Translations under genes and position numbers: made by a program
Notes under the pieces: model-generated
Told to the model about the DNA's origin: nothing
The model's input: the letters and a program-made list of their open reading frames with translations, nothing else
The model's database searches: none
Shown here: positions 56,821 to 64,000 of the stretch, one piece after another
How the letters are laid out: each line of letters begins with the position of its first letter
How positions within the stretch are numbered: the first letter of the stretch is position 1
Assembly: GCA_029959085.1 (NCBI GenBank)
Contig: JARWIR010000023.1
Coordinates: 6,275,860-6,339,859 of the forward strand
Direction of reading: 5' to 3'
Source: Nemophila menziesii
Lineage: Eukaryota > Streptophyta > Magnoliopsida > Boraginales > Hydrophyllaceae
Length of the DNA stretch: 64,000 nt

Positions 56821-57739
56821 TGTTGGAAAAAATCTAACAATATCACTGAAAAAAAATGGATTTCATATAAATATATTCCAAAAGAAAGTAATACAACCAC
56901 TATTACAAGAAAAAGGAATAACACGGATATAAATGTATCTAAAGTATGTAATACTACAACTATTACATGGAAAAATAGATAATTAGAACTTACACGAAAA
57001 TTTAGAGAAAAAGGAAACGGATACAAATACACTAGGAAAAAGTGTAGCGGCGTTTAAAAAGATATTCCGGTAGAACCGGTATCTCTAACAATTGTATCCC
57101 TCTAATCTCTATGTCAAAAAAATATTTGACTAATCATGGAGAGAAGAGTTTCCTATTATTCTAAATTCTTAGTTCTTTATATTCTATTCTCTATTCTCTC
57201 AAGAATAACTTTTTTCCTTTCTATTCTCTCTAGATTTTTCCATTCTCTCAAGAATAATCTTTTTTCTTCTCCTCTTGAAATGAAAGTGACAAAGTCACTA
57301 TTTATAGAAGAAAAAGCAAGACAAGAAAACCGTCACATTAATGCTCATATTAAAGTCGTCCGTTTTTTCTTTATCAAGTCTTGTGGCAAGACAAAAAACC
57401 GTCACTTTAATGCCTCTTCAATGGTCATTAAAGCTAACCGTTTTCTTTCACCAAGTCTTGTAACTTCCGAAACCGCTACCATTAATTTTTGTCGGTTTTT
57501 GCTTTTATTTTCTTCTTCCTTTTCTAGGTGAGACTTTTTAACACATAAAAGTTTTCTCACTTTGTCCAAGAGAAATAAAGAATTAATAAAGTAAAGCTCT
57601 TGAATTTTAGTAATTCCAATATTTTTTTTTCCATAAAAATTAAGGTGAGACTATTTGAACACAAATAGTTTTTCCCACTTCTCCCATGAACATGAAAGAA
57701 TTAATAAATTAAATAATCATTCATTTAATAATTCCAACA
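56821..57739 (-). repeat. Tandem element LTR 3 (right)
   Basis: 919 bp; differs from LTR 2 at few positions (acggatataa for acgaatataa, cactttgtccaag for cacttttcccaag). Confidence 0.9.
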
Positions 57740-58025
57740 ATTCAACTGTATAAAAGTACCTTTATCCATAAGAAATCCAATGTAGGAATAAATTATGGTT
57801 TCAACATTTCTTTATTAATCTGCACATACTTATATAGTCAATAAAAATGAATTTTTGTTCGAGACCAGTAACAAAACAATTTTAATATAATGAGAAAAAT
57901 GTCTAAACAATAATTTCCAATGAAAATGAAGTAATTTTGTAAAATAGTTTAGTTAAGACAAGAAAAAATGTTGGTTCACACAAAGAAAAACTTAATAAAG
58001 AGTACGAAAAGATAACAAAAGCATA

Positions 58026-59235
58026 TTAAATATCAAATCCATAAGGCAAGGACATTAAAAATTGATAGCCAAAGTTGGGGTCTTCGTCATCATGATCTCC
58101 GGCTGTAATATCACAATTATCGTTTTGAAGAATTCCTTTCCCCTTATCATCCTTGTCGTTTGTAATAACATTTCACTCTCCTCCTATCACTAATGCTCCT
58201 CTTTCATTCGGGTCACTTATCTTCTCCAGCATCACACCTTTCCCCTTTTCCTTTGAAATCCCAGCTGCTTTCTCTGAGGCTTCATCCCTTGATTTGTCAA
58301 CTTTGCTGAAATCCAAGGCTGCTTTACGTATGTTGTTACTGCTTTGCAGATCCTCGCGTGAAAATGTGTCAAGGGGTCTATCTGTGGCATCTCAAAAGAA
58401 TAATAATGTAAATTTATAGAAACATTTTTGTGACAAGAATAAAAACTATATAGCGAGAGATAGCTGATTGGAGAAAAGTAAGGAAGCTAATGTTTTAAGC
58501 ACTATCAAAGTATACTATTCCTACTTTTTTTTATACATTATAAGTTAATGATTGCTTCAAATAGTAATTTATATTATAAATCTAAATTTTATATATTGAT
58601 GAACAACTAATTAAAATTATTATATATATATATATACTAGTAATGTAGAATTTTTCGAAGAAACTATATAATCATAAAGTTTAATTTCCATCAAAACATG
58701 TTATAAATGGAAAGATAAAAAGAAAAAACAAATTAGTACCTATCAAAGTTCGACTTCTTTTTAAGTTTGCTTGCATTTCCACTGGTTCAGACAATTCCCT
58801 TGAGGGTTTGGCTCCAAGTCCCATGTAGTTACCCGCAAGTTTGAGATCCTGTGCATTATTATTTCATTACTCTATACAAAATTAGTATGTATGTATCCTA
58901 AAAAGGCAAAACTTGTAGCTTAAAACTGAAACCAACCAAATACTTACGTGTTAGGTCTTTCATTGCTTGGTGTTTTACTTATGGGTTCAAACCGCCGTAA
59001 GGCAGAATCGATTCTGCACCACTAGTAAAATTAAACAAAATATATTATTACTGATAAAAATCAAGACTCAAAAATAACTAGTTTGATAATAAAAGAAAGG
59101 CGGGATTAATTCACCTATTGGCTGGTTGAAAAGGAGCTGAAAGATGAGTTTGGTCAAGTTGCCTCCGAGGCTACCGCTGTAATCTGTAGTGCCATTTTGT
59201 TGATTATATTTGCCTCCGAGGTCAAATATTTCCAT
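58026..59235 (-). pseudogene. Unidentified multi-exon host gene, broken (copy B)
   Basis: Counterpart of 8852-10096. First exon from ATG at 59235 (MEIFDLGGKYNQQNGTTDYS), donor ATAG|GTGAAT. The exon DLKLAGNYMGLGAKPSREL..SRTLI joins in phase to DATDRPLDTFSREDLQSSNN, IRKAALDFSKVDKSRDEASE and KGVMLEKISDPNERGALVIG. Copy B keeps the 16 bp lost in copy A and so retains the ancestral end (KGKGILQNDNCDITAGDHDD, EDPNFGYQFLMSLPYGFDI, TAA 58028-58026), but GGA has become TGA in VIGGE*NVIT. The exon 2 region carries an in-frame TAA in the best frame. The two copies are thus broken at different places. Family not recognised. Confidence 0.5.
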
Positions 59236-60515
59236 GAATCTAAGTCAACAATTAAAAATCTTTCAATCTATATGTTATTTTGCTTAATATAGGGACCCAT
59301 ATATAGTGCAATTAATCTGAAGTATAGGGTATTTTGCAAACAGTGCCCGTGTTTCCCTTGGTTCCCCTACCAAAAATCCATGCCTCCTCCCCTCAACTCA
59401 TGAAAAATATATACAACTCAAATGCATTTCAATAAATAGAATAGAAAAGAGGCCAGCTAATTAGCTTACAGTGAGATGAAACCGGAGAGCAAGAATTGTT
59501 TGTTCAGTGAAATTAACTCTCAAAAATGAAAAGAGTCCAAGTCCTCTATTAATGTGCGTGTGTGTATGTGTGTGTTTGGGGGGACTTTGAATGAAAAAGA
59601 GACAATAGCTTTTTGCGAATTTTTGGTGTAGATGTAAAGTTCGAAGACTTTTAATGTGGATAAGCAGCAATATAATGCAATTTAGGCGATATTTTGATAA
59701 ATACTATATAATGAAGTTCTTTTGTTATCATCTACAAAGCAGCAACTAAACGTCAGGAACAAAACACAGGCAGAAATTGCAAACCCAACTAATTTTCATC
59801 ATACAATTAGCTATTGCAGCTGATATAACAAAGATAAGTGCAGAATTTCATAGGGACAATGGAGACGATGCTTTTACAGTAGAAGACAACATTGGTATGG
59901 AAAATAGAAATTGCAAGTGGAGGGTTTTATTGTCCATAATATTAACATGTCACTTTAGTGGAATCAAACATCAAAGGCCAAGTAATGTTTGTAGACATTA
60001 ATTGATCAATTTACTTAAGTTTACTTATTTGGTTGTTTATTAAAGTCCAGGAACAAATCAATTTTTTGTGATAACTTATTTATAAATGGTTCTTTGATGA
60101 TTCCACGTGCATAATGATGGATGTACAATATGCTATAGGGATATTGAAATTTCATATATTATAGTAAAACAAAAAATATAGTACCTTACCAAAGTAATTG
60201 CACGGATAGGGATATTGAAATGTCATAACCAATGATCTAGATCTTGATATAATAATAATTCCATATTAGATACATACAACTGGAAAAAAAAACAAAGAAT
60301 TAAATACTTATATTTTATTTCTTATATATTGAAAATGATTCAGTCTGAGTAATTAAAAATTTATATGTAGAGTTTATTACAATTTTAATAAATATATGTA
60401 CAAAAGTAAAGAAAATTGATGATAATACTCAAATATTTTTATATTTATATTTTATTTACAAAAGTAAATCAATTATATATATATATATATATGAATACGT
60501 GTCTAACTATCTTTA

Positions 60516-60564
<49 letters not shown>

Positions 60565-62295
60565 CTCCTATGAAATTGAAACATAAAATACTATTTCGAA
60601 GATCTATAAACACAATGCAATGACTATTAGAATTTAACTTGTAAGAATCAATTGAGACAAAAATGGTATTGTACAATTTGACATCTTTATAAATACATAT
60701 ATAAATTAGAGTCGGTAATTGTAATGAGGATTAAATATGAGAAGTAAATAAAATTGTACGCAAGTTCAATTTTAAAGTTTTATGTATATACATGAAAGAC
60801 AACATTCAAATAACATATAATAATCATTTTCAAAATATTATTTTTTAGACATATTCAATTTGAAAAGGAATTTCAGATTAATTAACTAAACAAAATAAGT
60901 TTAAAGCATACACAATATAAAATATTTATATTAATGATTATATTTCATGTAAAATCAACAAGAAAAAGGTTACTTTAGAATATGTTACCTCCTTACCATA
61001 ATTTTTGCTTTTGAAATACAGAGGTTCCTCATTTCCCAAAAAAATTTAGATGTATATCAAATATTATAACCAAATTTACATTTGTTTATAAAAGATATAT
61101 AAAATAGGGTAATGACGCATCGTTGCAAATAGGTAGGTAATTATATGTGAGAGAGGGGATAGAGGAACAAAGGGTCAAAAAATAGAGAATGGAGTTGTAT
61201 AATGGTGGCTAGGGTTTGCTTATCGCAAGAGCCTTATTATAAGTATTATATATATAACTAAATAGTTTTTTTTAATATAACTTGAGCCTTTGTGAATTCA
61301 AGTCATCGTGTATTATATCATTGATGGACCTGATATATTATCTTTGGAATATGATGGTTTTCTCTTGGGTTGCGATTATTGATTCAATGGGCTTTTTTAG
61401 TGTTAATTTTACAATAATATAAAGAATTCTTAAGCACATTGGTTGTATATATATATTGACATACTAAGGTCCTTTTGGTTTTTTCTTTTCCCGAATTCCA
61501 TTCTAATACCTTCTAGAACATTATTTTATTGATAACTAATAAAAAAATTATAGCAACATTGCAATAATTTTTTGGTTTTATATTTTCATTTTTATGACTC
61601 ATGTACGTTTCTCAAGGGCGAATAGTTCATACCTCCCTAGAAAATATTCCGCACTACTGGAATCCTTATGAACAAAAGAAAATATGAAACCGCCCTAATA
61701 TAAGATATAGTGTCTCACTTTCCTCAAAAACAATAATGACGTTAAAAAACTAAGAAAAATATGTGTTTTTCCGGTTATACCCCAACCCGTTATTAATTCA
61801 CGTTATTACATCTTACCTTTACATGTTTTACTTCTCTCCCAAAATAAAAACCCGTTTGGAGTAAAAAAAAATTAATTTTTTTTAAGCTTATTCTCCCAAA
61901 TGTTTTTATTACATGGTGTTTTTATGTCCCTGAAATGGTAACTAGGAGATCTTTAATAGACTAGGAACGAGAATTTTTAATTCTCGTGTAATAAAGTACG
62001 AGAGACGGCTTCCTGGGGTATGAAGCGAATTTTTGTGTATTGCGAGTATACATAGTCCTCATGTAGCAAAATCAGTAGAGAAGACTTTTTGAATTTGAAG
62101 TGGTTGTAACAAGTTTGTGATCTCATCCTGGCTTCAAGGGACATGGATTATCATTAGTGGACTAAGTTTTAGGGAACCGAACCACGATAAATTATGTGTA
62201 TTTTTTTTCTACACTTCTACTTTTCACGTATTTTGTGTTTGTTGAATTGCCTTAATCTTTTATTTTTTACAAAACCCTTTTGTCGTACCCAAAGT
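59236..62295. other. AT-rich intergenic stretch (copy B)
   Basis: Counterpart of 10097-13843 minus about 690 bp (junction at 60138). No gene recognised. Confidence 0.6.
60474..60561. repeat. (AT)n microsatellite, interrupted
   Basis: Two AT runs around an insert gaatacgtgtctaactatct; copy A at about 12052-12080 has a much shorter run without the insert. Confidence 0.85.
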
Positions 62296-64000
62296 TGTGG
62301 TAAGTAAATCAGCACCTAAGAAATCTACTACCTACAAGTGTACGAATCATTGATAAATACTCCCTCCGTTCCAAAAAGGTTGTCATGTTTACTTTTGCAC
62401 ACAAACTAAAAAATGTCATTTATTATCCATATGATTACCAAAATGCCCTCCATAAAGTGTCTCGATTTTTTAAATGTTTATTGAGAATATATATTATAAT
62501 ATTTAATTAGGGGTAAAAGTGGTATAAAGAAAAAAACGTCTTTATTTTCTAAAGTGACAACCTTTCTGGAACAACTATTTTTAGTATAAGTGACAACCTT
62601 TTAGGAACGAATGGAGTAATAATAAGGTAAGTATGGGGGTTACCGTTCTCCACAGGGACTATGATGTCATTGTTCTTGTGTTTTCAGAAGTGTAGAGGGT
62701 TTAAGTTGCAACTAGAAAAATATAAAAAGATATTTGTTTTGTTTTTCAAGTAAAGGACTAAAGTGAAATAATATTAAACTACGATTGACAATAAATTAAC
62801 TAAATGCCTTGATTGAAAACGTTACGAAGAATATAGATGAGAATGTAGCTTGAGAATTGCTAGTAATCCTCACTTTTTCTGAATGTACATATATATATAT
62901 TGATATAAGTACGAATTGGGATTTCAACATTATAGTCATAATTCTACAATCTCTCTACATCCTTCTCAGGTAGATAGGGGATGTCGTACAATGCTAGGGA
63001 CCTCTCCTGAGTAACCCTACAACGCTTGAAATAGATACTAACCCAAATGACTATCCGGTTAGTTAAGACATCCCAGTTTACTAAAGCAAATTGAACATTT
63101 ATGTTCTATTTTCCATAATCCGAACCCCCTCCTAAGAAAAAGTCACGAGTACTATAACCAACCTACTACTTTATCAAGGTAAAGGCTGAACATCAAATGA
63201 AAATATATGACCAATGAAAAATATTCATTCCATTTCAATATAGATATCCCAAACACAGTTGAACATCAATATTCAAAAGTTAGGGGTCATACATTATGCA
63301 TTTCTCAAGCTAATTGAAGGTTTAGTTCATAATCAAAAACTAAAATACTATAAATAAAGTGTAATGATAATGAGTAGATCAGGAAAATATGAAGAATTAC
63401 ACTAATATTTGATGGAATGGAATGGTGTGGAATAATGGAAAAATGGTGGAAATTCTTTTTTTTCTTCTTCCTCTTGCTCCAGCTATTCTAAGAATTTCCA
63501 AATTGTGTAACTCCTATTTTGATTTATGATATATTAATTTTAAAAGAGTTTTTTTTTGGGATTGAGGGACCCATTTAAGTTGTCCAAGTCAATCAAAAAA
63601 TGTTCTAAGGGTATAATGTCTGATTCGAGCCACGATATCAGAATGTCAAAGAACTCTTTCATTTTTACTCCAAATCATGAACTGTCACTTCTCACGCTCT
63701 CTTGACTTCAAGTGGTATCACAAAACCAAAGGGATCACTCAAAATCCTAGCCGATAACGCGTGGGGAATCTCTTAATTTGATTTCCAGATGTTGCCGATA
63801 AATGTTTCCGCTTTCCAATAGTGGCTTTACCGTCCTTTATCACTGTGACTTGAGGTCTTGTATCATCATCATCTCGACGGCCTTGTATCACTATGACTTT
63901 GCGACATTTTATCATCATCTCGGGGACTTGTATCATCCAAGTACCTAAGATTTGTACACTTAACACACAAATATTAGAGAATAATACCTCAAATAGGTCC
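62296..64000 (-). mobile_element. gypsy-C LTR (copy B), uninterrupted by gypsy-B
   Basis: Counterpart of the split LTR at 13844-28169. It contains the MITE, but the gypsy-B site (atatagatatcccaaac, about 63239-63255) is empty. The LTR start (corresponding to 28169) lies just beyond the window. Confidence 0.65.
62360..62616. mobile_element. Stowaway-like MITE (copy B)
   Basis: 257 bp, ctccctccgttccaaaaagg..ggaacgaatggag with TA on both sides. This copy keeps the canonical CTCCCTCC end; copy A has ctcgctcc. Confidence 0.85.

Larger units (their letters stand above)
50496..57739 (-). mobile_element. Tandem LTR retrotransposon, LTR-int-LTR-int-LTR
   Basis: Three 919-bp LTRs (50496-51414, 53659-54577, 56821-57739) separated by two almost identical 2.24-kb interiors. 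LTR ends are TGTTGGAA..TTCCAACA. On the minus strand a polypurine tract (gagtgggggat) precedes the left LTR of each unit, and a copia-type gag fragment lies near the right LTR, so the element reads right to left. Only a few substitutions separate the repeats. Copy A (8568/8569) is the empty site. Flanks are tcctt on the left and att before caactg on the right, not a clean 5-bp duplication. It is non-autonomous: no pol. Confidence 0.92.
37173..64000. repeat. Segmental duplication, copy B
   Basis: Second direct copy of the block at 1-28108. It keeps the 4.8 kb missing from copy A (38355-43149), carries a 7.2 kb LTR element at 50496-57739 that copy A lacks, and has lost about 690 bp corresponding to 11035-11722. 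Homology reaches the last base of the window, so the copy continues beyond it. A tandem duplication and concatenated haplotypes fit equally well from sequence alone. Confidence 0.95.

Noticed and set aside
1..64000. tRNA, rRNA or organellar insertions
   Set aside because: No cloverleaf-like, rRNA-like or plastid/mitochondrial gene sequence was recognised by eye. A tRNA scan and an organelle search would settle this.

Overview
The window looks like transposon-rich intergenic DNA of a flowering plant nuclear genome. The supports are AT-rich sequence with GT-AG introns, Ty3/gypsy elements primed by a TGGCGCCG..CCGGGG tRNA site, a Ty1/copia element with the plant domain order, several CACTA (En/Spm) elements with TNP2-type transposase, a Stowaway-like MITE, a Mutator-like foldback element and a fragment of a plant NLR resistance gene. 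I cannot name the species. No intact host gene was found; host coding sequence is limited to an NLR scrap and two broken, unidentified genes.

Large-scale layout: positions 1-28108 (copy A) and 37173-64000 (copy B) are two direct copies of the same region, differing by a fraction of a percent to about 1-2 percent where compared by eye, and by large insertions and deletions. Copy A lacks 4795 bp present in copy B (38355-43149), has gained a 12.6 kb gypsy element (14796-27354) that itself carries a young copia element (16566-21397), and keeps about 690 bp lost from copy B. Copy B has gained a 7.2 kb tandem LTR retrotransposon (50496-57739). The homology runs off both window ends, so this may be a tandem segmental duplication with a period of about 36-37 kb, or two haplotypes placed end to end by an assembler.

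Order along copy A: CACTA-2 tail (1-1177), 5'-truncated CACTA-3 (1182-6875) carrying gypsy-A (1318-6221), a gene-poor stretch with a broken multi-exon gene on the minus strand (8852-10096), then the LTR of gypsy-C (13844-28169) split by a MITE and by gypsy-B plus copia. The linker 28170-37172 holds the degraded pol of gypsy-C with an NLR leucine-rich-repeat fragment embedded in its RNase H, a copia 3' end, the last exons of a host gene, and the left part of CACTA-2 (31582-40052). CACTA-2 has a perfect 3-bp target duplication, sits one base from an exon boundary of that host gene, has CACTA-4 (32563-36132) nested in its transposase and a foldback MULE (38488-39880) in its 3' end. Copy B then repeats CACTA-3 with gypsy-A, the gene-poor stretch (now with the tandem LTR element), the broken gene, the MITE and the gypsy-C LTR.

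The genes do not form a pathway. They are parts of mobile elements at different stages of decay. The most informative points are the duplication with empty-site and filled-site comparisons, the LTR-int-LTR-int-LTR element, the copia with identical LTRs but two amber stops and a YVND active site, the NLR fragment patched into a retrotransposon, and a host gene whose reading frame is restored when CACTA-2 is removed.
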